A stretch of 64,000 nucleotides of DNA, taken from the NCBI GenBank assembly GCA_028274465.1, contig CM051455.1, positions 47,447,129 through 47,511,128 of the forward strand, read 5' to 3'. This DNA comes from Plantago ovata. Lineage: Eukaryota > Streptophyta > Magnoliopsida > Lamiales > Plantaginaceae. Of this stretch, positions 23,693-34,512 are shown piece by piece. The notes under the pieces are model-generated. The model did not search any database and was not told the origin of the DNA. It saw only the letters and a program-made list of their open reading frames with translations. Numbering within the stretch: the first letter of the stretch is position 1; each line of letters begins with the position of its first letter. The translations under genes and the position numbers were made by a program.

Positions 23693-25732
23693 GAAGTAAG
23701 GAGGAAGAAGGAAAGAGTTTTTTTGCAAAATGGCCCATTGCTATATTTTATTACAATTTGACCCCTGAATTTTTAATAGTTATGTACTGTTTTTGTAGCT
23801 TCTTGGTTGGGGTTGTTTTGTAATATATATAAGTTGGTCTATACTAGAGACCGTCTACTAGGAGACTCACTCTAGATAGTTTCAATGTGTTTATCCAAGT
23901 AGCATTTAGTAGATTCAACTTACTCGGTGTTTATTAAAAGAGTGTAGTTGTTGTAGGTTTGAAACGCTAAAAAAAAAAACACCAGTCATTTAGAATATGT
24001 GAAAAATTAAAACCTAATGACTAATACTATTTTCGTGCATTTAGCACCCACCAATTAATATCACCGTTGTAATTAAAATAAATGGTTTGGGACGGATAAA
24101 TTAAAATAGTAATTTGGATCAAGTTTGGATATTTAACCATATTACTTCTTGTGAGATCAGATTCAGTGCGGTTGGATAGATTTAATTGCTAGATCTAACG
24201 GTTACTCATGACATGTATCTCATTGGTATGATATTATTCGGTTTGAACCTGGACCCACATGATACTTTTCTCTAAATTGCTTGAAGTCTTATCAAACCTA
24301 TGTGGGGGGTAGCTCTATCCCGAGACCATCGCACCCATCGCGGGTAGAGGGATGGTATCATCTCTAATACAACTAATCGATCATTTGAGCTGACATGGAT
24401 CACACACACCTCATCGGTATAATATTGTCCAGAGTCCGTACATATTTGTTGTAAGAAAAAGATACACTTTCATATCCAAATTATCGCTCCACATACACTT
24501 TACTACCTTAAGTTTTAAAATTCACACTTTAAGTAGTAAAATGTAACTTTGGTAATATATTGGGCTATGATAATGACAATGTAACTTTTTAAAGTTTAGA
24601 TAGAAAAGTGTAAGTGATTTTGCACGTTCTTTTGCATTTTCTTAGTTTCATATGATATTTTAATTTGTGATTATGAAATTCTGTTGTAGTTGAGAAAAAT
24701 AAAAGGATAAAGGGAGTTTGGAAACAAATGGTCCTCCACCCCTACTGTTTTGGGCCTTTGGCAAAGATTAATAAAAACGAATGCCGAATGAAATGGATGG
24801 CTTGTGTTTGTTAAACGTGAAAATAGTTGAACTCTCACGTGTTTTTTTGTTCTCTTTATTTTCACAGGAGAATGAAATGAAATGTGGATAAAAAAATCCT
24901 GAAATTAATTAAGTAGTAGTACCTGTACGTATTCAAGTGAAAACTGTAGTTAGATAGTGTAACACGTTTACTACCTACTCCTTGTGATTCTAAACACGTT
25001 AGCTGGGCTACTCTTAATTCTTAAACTAATCGATTTGTCTTTTTACAACTAAATTAATTTAGTAACTGGCAATGGGACATCAACTCTCGAGTCTTGACGC
25101 TTCTCGATTATTCAATTAATAAAAGAATGTTAAGCAATGAAGATTATTTTAGCTGGCCAAATTGATTGTGAAATATAATATATTAACTATGTTAGACTAC
25201 TTCGTCTTTTGAGAAAAGAAAATGTTGAAATTATAAAGTAGTGATTTATATGAAGTTATGAACTATATTTTTTTAGAAGAAAACAGCTTATATTGCATTT
25301 GCATCATAAATCAAAGTACATCCGTAGAGTTAAAAGGTAAAGACGAAATACCAGTATTGTCTTGTCTTCAAAAATATTATAAGCTAAAAAGATGAGCTAA
25401 CTTATTGCAAGACCGTCTAACAAAATAAAACGAAAAAGACTGAAAACTCTAAACTAAGGATTAATGTCTTCGACTATTGCCCTGAAGAAAAACATAAGGA
25501 TGTGCTCTGTAAATCTCAAATGATTCGTAGACAATCACCTTATTTTGTAGGAAATAAAAGAATAGTGTTGAAGTTATTAAAATAAAATATGGTGGTGAGA
25601 TTTGTTGGTGTAACGGAATGTATTATGTGAGTTATAAGAAGTTTTTAAAATAAGAGCTCTTATGAATTTATATTGAGAAGACTCTAGCCCGTAGTTTGGA
25701 GTTTAAGAAAACAGGAGAGGGGAAAAAGGGGG
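23693..25732. other. Intergenic with retroelement-like motif pair
   Basis: No gene. At 24205-24270 and 24405-24440 similar strings occur (catgtatctcattggtatga, then gatattattc; and cacctcatcggtataatatt, then gtcc). They surround the GC-rich tagctctatcccgagacc. Strings of this type are seen in LTR/TRIM-like plant repeats, but I could not define ends. An A/G-rich antisense-looking piece at 25260-25520 is also unassigned. Confidence 0.35.
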
Positions 25733-25738
25733 AAAAAA
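25733..25738 (-). terminator. Pol III terminator of the tRNA gene
   Basis: Six T on the minus strand, about 10 nt past the tRNA 3' end. Confidence 0.8.
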
Positions 25739-25748
25739 CATATAATTG

Positions 25749-25772
25749 CGCTAGAAGGAGGGCTTGAACCTC

Positions 25773-25805
<33 letters not shown>

Positions 25806-25822
25806 AACTGAGCTATTCCAGC
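25749..25822 (-). tRNA. tRNA-Asn (GUU)
   Basis: A 74-nt cloverleaf on the minus strand. The acceptor stem is GCTGGAA/TTCTAGC with one G-T pair. A D-arm with AGCTCAGTTGGTTAGAGC (A box) is followed by the anticodon loop CTGTTAA with anticodon GTT at 25786-25788. The T-arm GGAGGTTCAAGCCCTCC carries the B box. There is no intron. The sequence matches the standard plant nuclear/cytosolic tRNA-Asn type, and a T6 terminator follows. Confidence 0.97.
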
Positions 25823-26022
25823 TTGATGATTAAACTATTTTAGACTTTTAATTTATAAATTAAATTTAATTTATAAGAAAAAGAAATATTATCACTTATA
25901 TAAAATGAATTCTTGCGTTTGTTTTCTTGTTCATTATTATCTACCATACCACGATTATAGGTATTTAGTATTTGAAATCGTCATATATTTATTTAATTAC
26001 TCAATAGGTATTTCATCATAAA

Positions 26023-26293
26023 TACTCTCTCCATTTTCTTTAAGTGTCGTTTTGAAAAAATCTCCATTTTTACAAATAAATGTCGTTTTAGACTTTTAGG
26101 TATTTTTTATTACTTATTAATAGGTATTTTATTCCTATTGTTCCATATATTCACTACTTTCAAACACTTTTATACCATCAATACAATATTTTATATAATT
26201 AATATGTTTCATTGCCTAGGATTGAAAAGTAATAATTGTCTTCTTGGCTTTTTCTAAACGTCACTTAAAGAAAAATAATGAAGGGAGGGAGTA
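26023..26293. mobile_element. Stowaway MITE (copy 1)
   Basis: TA-flanked, 267 bp. The left end ctctctccattttctttaag and the right end cttaaagaaaaataatgaag, then ggagggag, are inverted repeats of about 22 bp. This matches the Stowaway/mariner layout with a TA target duplication. Confidence 0.85.
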
Positions 26294-28094
26294 CAAAGAA
26301 ACAAGATAAATGTAAACCTTCCTGGCGCCTGAGCGTAAAACATAAAGAATCCGAACGACTCAACTATTTCACAATCCAAACACTATGGTTATGTGGTATA
26401 TCTAATTTAATAGTTATAGTTTGACCAATCTTTATCTAAACACAAATAAATTAAAATACAAAAATTTCGGGTGAAAGGGTTTTAACAATTATACAGAAAC
26501 GCTTTACATATATTGTGTCGACGTAGAATGCTATGATTATGAAATTGTTCGGTCAATAACATTTTTGGCTTTTTATTGGGCCGAAGGTGACACAAACCCT
26601 AGAACCAGATGTGTTGGGATTAGGGAATGTAAGATGAACCCAAATGTGTCTTGGCTTGGGGGTTAGATCGAGACTAGTGGAAGAAGATAGATAGGTTAAT
26701 TACCTTTTCCATCTGGTATGACCCGTTAGAATGTCCAAAATTTATAATTATCTATTTTGGATAAGATAACGTGAAAAGATCCTTGTTAGGAAATAACTAT
26801 GCACAAAACTTTGTTTCATTTTTCCCGCAAGCTATGGGCTGAATTCGAAAGGGCTGATATAACGTTAGCAAGTTGATGATGCTATGCTAGTAACTGGTGA
26901 AGGTATATAATATATATTGTTTGACTTGACTTTGGCATAACAAACTAAGTGGATGACAACCCCAAAGCCATCTCATGATCATCGTGTTAATTTGCTACAT
27001 AAGGCAAAGTCAAAATTAAATTTAACCAACCAAGTCTAAAGTGCTTATTACTGTATTACTTGTATATATTTCTTCGATCCAATCCAACAATGATTTCCAG
27101 TTGCACAAATGTACATATTAGACGGCAGATTTAGTCTCAAACAGCAGCGTGGTTTTGGATTGAATACAACCATTACACGCTACTCTGTGGATTAGCAAGG
27201 CCACTTTAAGTCAATGTTTTTGACATTTCTCTTCCTGTTATCCATAACCACACTGGTATTTCACGTAAATGCCCTTCTTATTTATCTTGCAGAACTGGTA
27301 ACTAACTTGTCGATATCGATATTAATTACCCATTTTGTTTGTGTGCGCGGTAGTCTAGCGGTAGTACTAATTATTTAGTCAATTAAATACAAATATTATG
27401 TGGTTTAACATCTGAAATTAGGTTATATTATATTCATTGAACACTTTGTGTACACTTTAGAGTGAGACGTGTCCAATTTGTGAGAGTGTAATACAATCTT
27501 CAATTTTTTATTTTTTTTTTGAAATGACAAATATTACAACTACACTACTACTATACAATATACTAAACCACCTTATATCTCCACACCGAAACCGCCTTAT
27601 GTCTCCGATGGGGATCGAACATTGCACCTCTCATTCACTATTCCACCTCTCTTCCACTAGAACACCTTATAACTCCTCCATTTTTCTTATTTTGACCGGA
27701 ATTTTTAATTCACCGAAGAGTGTATTACACACACTCACAATTTCCGGTTAAAATTAAAAAAAGTACCAAAATTGGACGGAGTGTTACACTGGAGTACCAA
27801 AATTAGACCTGGACACTTTAGAGTATATAAATTGGACACGTCTCAAGACTATTAAAATTGAATTTTACCCACATAATTGAAATGAATCGAAGTGAACCAA
27901 TAGGAATTGAATTTAATGAGTTTTAAAATCAGGATGATTGATTCATTTAATACCCTCTCTACTTGATAGCGGACCTTTTCCAAGCGTCGAAATCAAATTG
28001 ATACAGCTGCAGGGTATAATTGTCAATTGCAAAAACCATATAGTTGCCCCCAGAAAACTTCCTCCTTTCTACGACCAAGTTGACCAAAACCCAG
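26294..28094. other. Upstream region of the small MEGLIPF gene (copy 1)
   Basis: No gene seen. A short inverted pair near 27695-27750 (attttgaccggaatttttaa and tttccggttaaaatt) could be a MITE end. A T-rich run at 27504-27520 is followed by a block with short open frames that resembles no known protein. Confidence 0.35.
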
Positions 28095-28102
28095 TATATA
28101 AA
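28095..28102 (+). promoter_or_regulatory. TATA box of the small MEGLIPF gene (copy 1)
   Basis: tatataaa lies 112 bp before the ATG at 28214 in an otherwise C/A-rich leader, a usual plant core-promoter layout. Confidence 0.6.
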
Positions 28103-28213
28103 CACCACATTTCACCACCTAGCTCAACATCATCAAATCAAATTCCTTCATTACTCAAATCCTAAAATCAACTCCGAAATCCAATCAATCAATTCAATTA
28201 ACGAATCAGCAAA

Positions 28214-28522
28214 ATGGAAGGCTTAATCCCATTCATCGTCAACGCAATGAAGAAGCAGAGGCCTCAAAACGCTTACCGCTGCCTCACCGAAAGCTCCAGC
28301 GGGCGGAGCTACCACCTCCTCCGCGCCGGAGACTCCACTGAAGGATCCTCTCACCGCCGCACCCGCTCCGATTTCCCCCAAACTTCCGCCGTCGAGTTCT
28401 TTCCTGGATCCGAGCATCTCACCGGCCGCAGTACCCGAGGCCAGGTCGCCGACAATGGCGCAGCGATCAGGCACAGGAATTACCAGGCTCCTGCTGCTCT
28501 GACAAGCAATTACGGCCGATGA
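28214..28522 (+). CDS. Small plant-specific protein, MEGLIPF type (copy 1)
   Basis: A single-exon frame of 102 codons, GC-richer than its surroundings. It starts MEGLIPFIVNAMKKQRPQNA, continues YRCLTESSSGRSYHLLRAGD, and ends in a Ser/Arg-rich part with the tail HRNYQAPAALTSNYGR. Small plant proteins beginning MEGLIP with a basic stretch and a YxCL motif form an uncharacterised family; this one fits by start, size and motif. There is no signal peptide or membrane segment. It is preceded by a TATA box and a C/A-rich leader. A decayed relative lies 4.5 kb downstream (32784-33733), and its tail is still nearly identical. The antisense 83-codon frame is a GC-rich shadow. Function unknown. Confidence 0.75.
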   Translation: MEGLIPFIVNAMKKQRPQNAYRCLTESSSGRSYHLLRAGDSTEGSSHRRTRSDFPQTSAVEFFPGSEHLTGRSTRGQVADNGAAIRHRNYQAPAALTSNYGR

Positions 28523-29136
28523 AGTAAAAAAATAAGAAAAACAGATAGTCTGATTCTTCGTCTGTTCAATTTGTTTGTTTATTCTCTATTGTTTAATTAG
28601 TGTTTGTGTGTAAATTTAAGAATTCTTAGCTTGGATAATTGGATTCATATTTGCAATTGTAGATTTTATCTGAAATGTTGCTGTTATACAACAAACAAGT
28701 ACTCCTGAATGATGCTGTAAGCCTGTGTCAACTGTCAAGTGTAAAAAAAATTCAGCTATTATTGATTATTTATATTTATGCTAAATAAATAAATAGTATG
28801 TTGTGTGTTGTTCTCCTTGTTTGACAAATTCCAAGTTATGTTTCTTTGGTTTGCTATACATAAATTCCCTGATTCATTCGTCCAATGTAGCATTAGGTGA
28901 ACAGTGACTGACTAATCTCTCGTTGTGAGCGCTTAAAATTTGAAGGGATTATGCGCGCTGCCAAGTCGAATTCAAGAGTTCGAATCCAGAACCAGAGCTC
29001 TAGAGGTCTTTGGCTTGGGGGCAATATTACAGACCAGCTGCGTCATTGCTCTTCTTGTTACCCTATCTGACATGCTTGTATTATTGTACACCATGATCAC
29101 ATCAATGAGCTCGACTTGTAGCAGTGATTGACTTAC
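28523..29136. other. 3' region of the small gene
   Basis: AT-rich, including the likely 3' UTR of the small gene. Near 28975-28990 gagttcgaatcca resembles a Pol III B box, but no complete tRNA or SINE is seen. Confidence 0.35.
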
Positions 29137-29276
29137 CTTGTAGGAGAAGCAACTGCTATCGTATCGTCGGTATCGAACTTTGGGTTATTCCTCAGACTCT
29201 CAGGTAAATCATTATTTCCATTAATGTCCACATCGCATAGCTCATATATTTGCTTAGGCGTTAAGGCTTTCCTATT
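29137..29276 (-). pseudogene. TFIIE-beta-like lone exon (copy 1, frameshifted)
   Basis: A 140-bp minus-strand stretch bounded by an acceptor (tttgcag) and a donor (gtaagt). It encodes NRKALTPKQIYELCDVDING, then a SLRNNPKV..., then FSYK. This order matches one winged-helix segment of the plant transcription factor IIE beta subunit (KQI..., D-I-N-x-N, SLRNNPKV, F-x-Y-K). Copy 1 lacks one G of a GGGG run (the run in copy 2), so the frame is broken. No neighbouring exons of the gene are found, so it is a fragment. Confidence 0.6.
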
Positions 29277-29556
29277 CTGCAAATATTGGACAAACTAGCT
29301 CTGCTGACTGGTAAGTATGTCATCATAATATTTGATGAAACAATAGCTAGGTTGATAGAGATCCCACAGAAATTTAAAGAACCTGCTTGTGCAAACTACT
29401 ACATGACTTCTATGCATCCATCATTTTAAAAAACGTGTGGGCATATACGAACAAGACAGTTTACCTCAAAGAGCAAGTCAATAACAAGTTTGATCTGTGC
29501 CCTCAAAGGAGATTGCCGCACTCTTAACCTAACCTGTTAATTGTTATGTAATGTAG

Positions 29557-30053
29557 TAGACGGATGGCAATGGGCCAGGCCCGGGAAACCTAGCATTAAG
29601 CCTTGACCCGGGGCGGGCCTGAACATTAGGCCCCAGCCCGGGCCCGTCGGGTCTTAGATTTAATTTTTTTTCCTTCCATTATTTAGTAATAAAAATATTT
29701 TTTCCAATTATTTTTATTTAGTAATATTAAATTAAATAATAAATTATATAAATATATTAAAAATATAGTATATAAAATGATCGTATATCACTTGGAAATC
29801 TTATAAGTATAGAAAAGTATTCTAAACGTATATAATAGAATAATATTACAAGTATATAAATTATAAATTCAATAGTTATAAATACATATTTATATATATA
29901 AAACATAAATACTATATATATCACGGGCCGGGCCTATGGGCCAATATGTTTGGCCCGGGCTCATGGGCCTAACTATAAGCCCAAGCCCGACCATGGTCTA
30001 CTCATGGTCTAGGCCCGGTATATCGGGTCGGGTGGCCCAAATTACCATCCCTA
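29557..30053. mobile_element. Palindromic GC-ended non-autonomous element (copy 1)
   Basis: The ends ggatggcaatgggcc and ggcccaaattaccatcc are inverted repeats. Further inward, both sides carry ggcccggg/cccgggcc and cgggtcgggt-type strings around a 250-bp AT-rich core. This layout is widespread among plant hAT-like non-autonomous elements. No transposase is present. Target duplication uncertain (gtag on both sides). Confidence 0.65.
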
Positions 30054-30739
30054 CATTATCAGAGAATTATATGATGAGACTGCACAGAGAAGGTTGATGC
30101 AAATGGCATAGGCTCTGCAGCAACTGCATTAGAAACAATGTTTATAAGTGTCGGCTTAATGATATTGAGGCCTATGCCAAATTTTAAAGTCCCCGACTAA
30201 CATATTAATATGATATATATAGATCATTCTAAATCTTAATATAATTATTGTGTTTCAGTAAATTAGTTTTTAGAAATCTCACACTCTACACTCGAGCATA
30301 AATATTAGCAAAATGACTTCTACCACCTGGCATCCTCTTCTTGTTCTCTTTCACTGTCTTTTGCATGTCTGCCTCGTATGCTGATAGCTTCGGTACCACC
30401 ATTTTTCTGTGAATTTTTTGGGTTGAATTTGAGAAGAATATTGAAAATGGAGAAGGTGAAAAAGGAAGGAGATACTCAATTAACCTTTCAATCTCCCTCC
30501 TAAAACCCTACTCGGTGGGTCCCAAAAGATTTGAATTTTGAAAGTTAATTATTTTTTGCACTTTAATATAGTGGTAATCTTTGGAATTTATTTTTTCTCC
30601 TTAATTGTGTGTTAACTGTATTGGCAAAAATTAGCATATTGTTTGATCGAATAAGATTGGCCCATTAATTCATGATTTTACTTAAAGGAATATGTTTTAT
30701 TTATTCGGACCAACACGATGTGATTTCCGAGACACTAGC

Positions 30740-32030
30740 TCAGTTGGCCTAGTTCAACTAAGAGGTGAATTTACAAACAAAACCTAAATTGGCCCAAGTT
30801 CATTTGGATTGGGTCGGATGGACTAATTAATTCTAAACAGTCCAAGCTTCTGACGGATTCATTCAGGACAGATCCCTTCCAGTCAGGCTAAAGTCAGTTC
30901 AGTCTAGATGAATAGTCCATACAGAACAAACCAATTCAGTCCAGACATGACGAACCAGAGTAGCTTCGAGGCTTATTAGTCCAGACAGGATGGAACCACT
31001 GGATTCAGGACGAATTCCCTCACGTCAGACTGAAACCAATTCAGTCCAAACGGATTAGTCCACACATGATGGAACTAGTAGATTCAGGACGAATTACCTC
31101 AAGTCAGACTGAAACCAATTTAGTACAGACGGATTAGCCTAGTCAGACTGAAACCAATTCAGTCCAGACGAATCAGTCCAGTCTGACTGAAACTAATTGG
31201 TTCAAGACGACCTAAACTAGTCAAACACATCGGTTGATAGAATCCCGATGGCTAAGGTCAAACGGTTGATGCTAATCAGACTTAGAGTCAGTTTAGAATA
31301 ATCTGGATGAGTTGGGGTTATTATACCAGTCGAATTCAAAACTTCATCCAACAAGTGTAAACAAGTTAGACTGAATCTAGACGGTTCAAGCCAAGAGAAA
31401 TTATCTCCAAGTAGACTAGACCAACATGATGGGTTCACGACCAAGAAATCATCTCCAAGTATCCATCCGACTAACTTCTAAATAAGGTAGTCTCTTGTCT
31501 AACCTAAAAAATCATGAAAGTCTATCCGTTTCGATCAGGTCAAATCCTATCACTTCCAACCGACTGAGACATGATCAAACACACTAGCGAAAGAAATCTA
31601 ACAGACCGGAAATCTCGGGGAAGAGGTTGGAACAAATCCTAAATGCACGTCTGGAGAAGTCTATATAAAGGGGAAGTATCAGACGAAAAAGATCATTCAA
31701 TTCCGACTGAAAAATCCTACTCATTTACTCTAAGCCGTGAACTTACTTCACCATAACAATCTTATCCATCCATAAACTCTCTGATACTCGACTGGAAACC
31801 ATCATTTTGTCCATCAACTCTCTCGAACGTCTGAAACCTCCGATCACCTCCCATCCCTCAACTACCTGAACCGCCTGTAATCTCCAACAATCTTCAACCT
31901 CCGTCTTTCTAGCTTCTTTCAAGAGTTAGCAACCGACCAATTCGTCCGAATACATCCGGACTCTGTCGATCCGACTCAATCAATAGGATAAGTCGAAGTA
32001 GGAATGTAAGCCCAAAATTATACTTGTGTT
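30740..32030 (+). mobile_element. LTR-like or other repeat with internal 79-bp units (copy 1)
   Basis: Contains a 79-bp unit repeated at 30975 and 31054 with a partial third (attagtcca...ggatggaac..., then gtcagactgaaaccaatt). A TATA-like tatataaa lies at 31662, followed by a C/A-rich stretch (aatcctactcatttactcta). Such a promoter in a repeat suggests a solo LTR or a retroelement 5' region, but no TG...CA ends or target repeat could be assigned. No protein is encoded. Confidence 0.35.
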
Positions 32031-32722
32031 GTAGTAGTACTTAATAAACATTCCGCCATCTTAAGTGGTCCTTTGGTGTGGAGGTGTTCCGTCCCTCGGT
32101 TTTCCTTTAGTTTGCTTCTTGTTTGCTTATGGGTTCTTGCTGATGTTGGGGTTGAAATTGGGTTGCAAGATCTTCTAAGAGTGCTCAAGCTGTCTTTTTG
32201 AAGGTTTGAAGAGTTGTGAGTTCTTTGGTGTTGAAGTGCATTTTGGCCTCTCGGTTTGGTGATCTCTTTGAGCTAGCTTTGGTTCTCTTGTATGTTGCTG
32301 TGGTGGTTTTGGTTTTGCATGTTAGAGTATACAGGGGCCACTTTTCTTTTCCGTAATTGTCCCGTGATTCAAAGGAGATGATCATCTTTCGGGTCTAGCA
32401 AAGTACCCTAAACTTGCTATGAAAGTTATCTCACTCCTTTGGCCTTGGGTAGAGACAGTAGAGTTGGTGGTACAACTCGTCACCCATCTCGGACTCTTGC
32501 TAGTAAGATTGACAAACTAGACGAGGGGGTCAAGTAGCGTTATGGTCACATAACGGTTTTAGGGTTTGCTCTTGTCTAATACTCTTTACATGCTCGGTTG
32601 TATTGGTTATGACATTTTCATTTGGTGGCACTCGTATGCACTTTGTTGTGATGTCTCTTATGTCACATGTTTGTTTTTGTATATCTACATGTTGTATTGG
32701 TTATGATTTTAATCTAACTTAC

Positions 32723-32755
<33 letters not shown>
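32031..32755 (+). mobile_element. LINE-like 3' end with A30 tail (copy 1)
   Basis: A non-coding T/G-rich stretch ends with an uninterrupted run of 30 A (32726-32755). Just before the A run (32625-32725) the sequence differs strongly from copy 2 although both sides are nearly identical. The 135-codon open frame from 32603 crosses the A run and is not a gene. Confidence 0.5.
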
Positions 32756-32756
<1 letters not shown>

Positions 32757-32783
32757 AATTCCACCTTCTCATATTCTTCCTCA

Positions 32784-33733
32784 ATGAAACTTCACCGCTG
32801 AAAAAACACGAGGCAGAGGCCACAAACGCATATTGTTGCCTCTCCAAGAGCTCTAGCGGGCAGAGTTACCCACTCCTCTGTGCCGGAGACTACATTGAAA
32901 GCTCTTCTCTCAAACTTCTGCTGCCGAGCTCTTTCCTGGATCCGTTCATCTCACCTGCCGCATTAGCCAAAGTCAGGTCACCGACAATGGTGCAGCTAGG
33001 CCTGTCATAATAGGCCAAAGCCTATTTAACTACCTAAAACTAATTAAAAAAAAGCCTACCTAAATCCATCCATTTAATAAATGGGTAATATATATGATAA
33101 CCATTAAGAGCCCAATTAGAGTAGTTTTTATTAATAGGTAAATAGGCAACTATTAGGCCTCTTTACCAGAAAGAACGGAACTTCACAAGCAAAAAGAACG
33201 GAACGAAGTCACAGACCTGAAATCTTCTCTGGCTTCTCCGAAACAATTTCACCGTATGTCTCTGCAGAATCTTCATCTTACATCATCTCTCTCCTCTCTC
33301 GTGGGATGTTACAATCTGGTTGGGTTTGTTGTTTTTTTTGTGTGTGGATTTGAGGCACTCAAGAAGTGTTTGATAATATGCTAAAGAGAGATTTGAGTTT
33401 GAAAAATTGTTGCTGACAATAACAGATAGTATCATTTTCTTTTTTGTGGTATGGGTTGCTTGAGAAGTGAAACACTGGAGCTATAGCTGAATTATCTGCC
33501 TTAATACGAACTTATTTATGTTAATACCTATTTGAATTCATTCTCTAAGGGTTGATTTGAACTTTAGTTATCAAAATTGTTTTGCAGTGGCCAGTGAGCA
33601 GTGAACTTTAGTTATCTAATTGCACCTATTTACTATATACAATAGGTGCAATTAGATTGACAGCTCTAGTGCAGCAATCAGGCACATGAATTACCAGGCT
33701 TCTGCTGCTCTGATGAGTAATTACGGTCGATGA
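32784..33733 (+). pseudogene. Split relative of the MEGLIPF gene (copy 1)
   Basis: The first part (to 32996) aligns with the gene at 28214: NAYCCLSKSSSGQSYPLLCA corresponds to NAYRCLTESSSGRSYHLLRA, then frames diverge. After a 672-bp insertion the match resumes at 33669 with AAIRHMNYQASAALMSNYGR and a stop, three changes from the parent tail. The insertion (32997-33668) and frameshifts make it non-functional. The first 30 bp before the match are unrelated to the parent leader and resemble intron sequence at 46826-46880. Confidence 0.85.
32990..33675. mobile_element. 672-bp hAT-like element in the pseudogene (copy 1)
   Basis: Flanked by a 7-bp duplication gtgcagc (32990-32996 and 33669-33675). 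The uninterrupted parent gene shows the corresponding single site gcgcagcgatcagg. Termini taggcctgtca and tgacagctcta are imperfect inverted repeats of the hAT type (TAG.GCTGTCA). A perfect 16-bp hairpin sits 12 bp from the right end: tctaattgcacctatt at 33615-33630 and its complement at 33641-33656. No transposase. Confidence 0.82.
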
Positions 33734-34122
33734 AGTAAAACCCAAGCGATTCTGGCTCATCATCATTTGTTTCATTTCGATTTGTATATTCTATAGTTTG
33801 GTGCTTGTATCTACATTTAGCAATGTTTAGCTTAGATTCAAATTTGTAGTTGTAGATTTTATGAAATGTTGTTGATTACAAATTACTACAAGTATGATAC
33901 TCTAACAAGTTTAAACATTCAGATACTATTGATTAATTAATGACTTTTATTCCAAGCATGTTCGCCTTTCTGATTGATTACTCAAAAAAAAAAAAAATCT
34001 GTTGACCAGACGAAATATGCCCAAGCCAAACAGTAATCTCACAAACACACAGTAAGACAGTCAGACAGACAAGAAACTACTGGCCAGCATCAAGAAAGCA
34101 ATTAACAAAAGGATAAAAAAAA

Positions 34123-34222
34123 NNNNNNNNNNNNNNNNNNNNNNNNNNNNNNNNNNNNNNNNNNNNNNNNNNNNNNNNNNNNNNNNNNNNNNNNNNNNNN
34201 NNNNNNNNNNNNNNNNNNNNNN
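34123..34222. other. Assembly gap, exactly 100 N
   Basis: A run of 100 N, the conventional length for a gap of unknown size. It separates the two copies of the 8-kb repeat. Confidence 0.99.
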
Positions 34223-34239
34223 TAGGTATTTCATCATAA

Positions 34240-34512
34240 TACTCTCTCCATTTTCTTTAAGTGTCGTTTTGAAAAAATCTCCATTTTTACAAATAAATGT
34301 CGTTTTAGACTTTTAGGTATTTTTTATTACTTATTAATAGGTATTTTATTCCTATTGTTCCATATATTCACTACTTTCAAACACTTTTATACCATCAATA
34401 CAATATTTTATATAATTAATATGTTTCATTGCCTAGGATTGAAAAGTAATAATTGTCTTCTTGGCTTTTTTCTAAAACGTCACTTAAAGAAAAAAAATGA
34501 AGGGAGGGAGTA
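34240..34512. mobile_element. Stowaway MITE (copy 2)
   Basis: Same element as 26023-26293 with TA on both sides. It differs by a few single-base indels in T and A runs. Confidence 0.85.

Larger units (their letters stand above)
26005..34122 (+). repeat. 8.1-kb direct repeat, copy 1 (contig end)
   Basis: From 26005 to the edge of the N gap the sequence is nearly identical to 34223-42498. Differences are mostly 1-bp homopolymer indels, scattered substitutions, a 185-bp SINE insertion present only in copy 2, and a diverged patch before the A run at 32726. Contents: Stowaway MITE, small MEGLIPF gene, TFIIE-beta-like exon, palindromic element, 79-bp repeats, LINE tail, and a split pseudogene. Confidence 0.97.

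Noticed and set aside
28223-28474. 83-codon minus-strand frame opposite the MEGLIPF gene (and its copy at 36447-36698)
   Set aside because: Shadow of the GC-rich coding sequence; the plus-strand frame has TATA box, leader and a related pseudogene.
28960-28995. Possible tRNA or SINE from the gttcgaatcc string
   Set aside because: Only a B-box-like string; no A box at the right distance and no flanking duplication found.
30740-32030. Complete LTR retrotransposon
   Set aside because: A promoter-like part and internal repeats are seen, but no primer-binding site, polymerase or second LTR.
32603-33010. 135-codon plus-strand frame
   Set aside because: It crosses a 30-base A run and joins a LINE tail to the pseudogene; no single gene.
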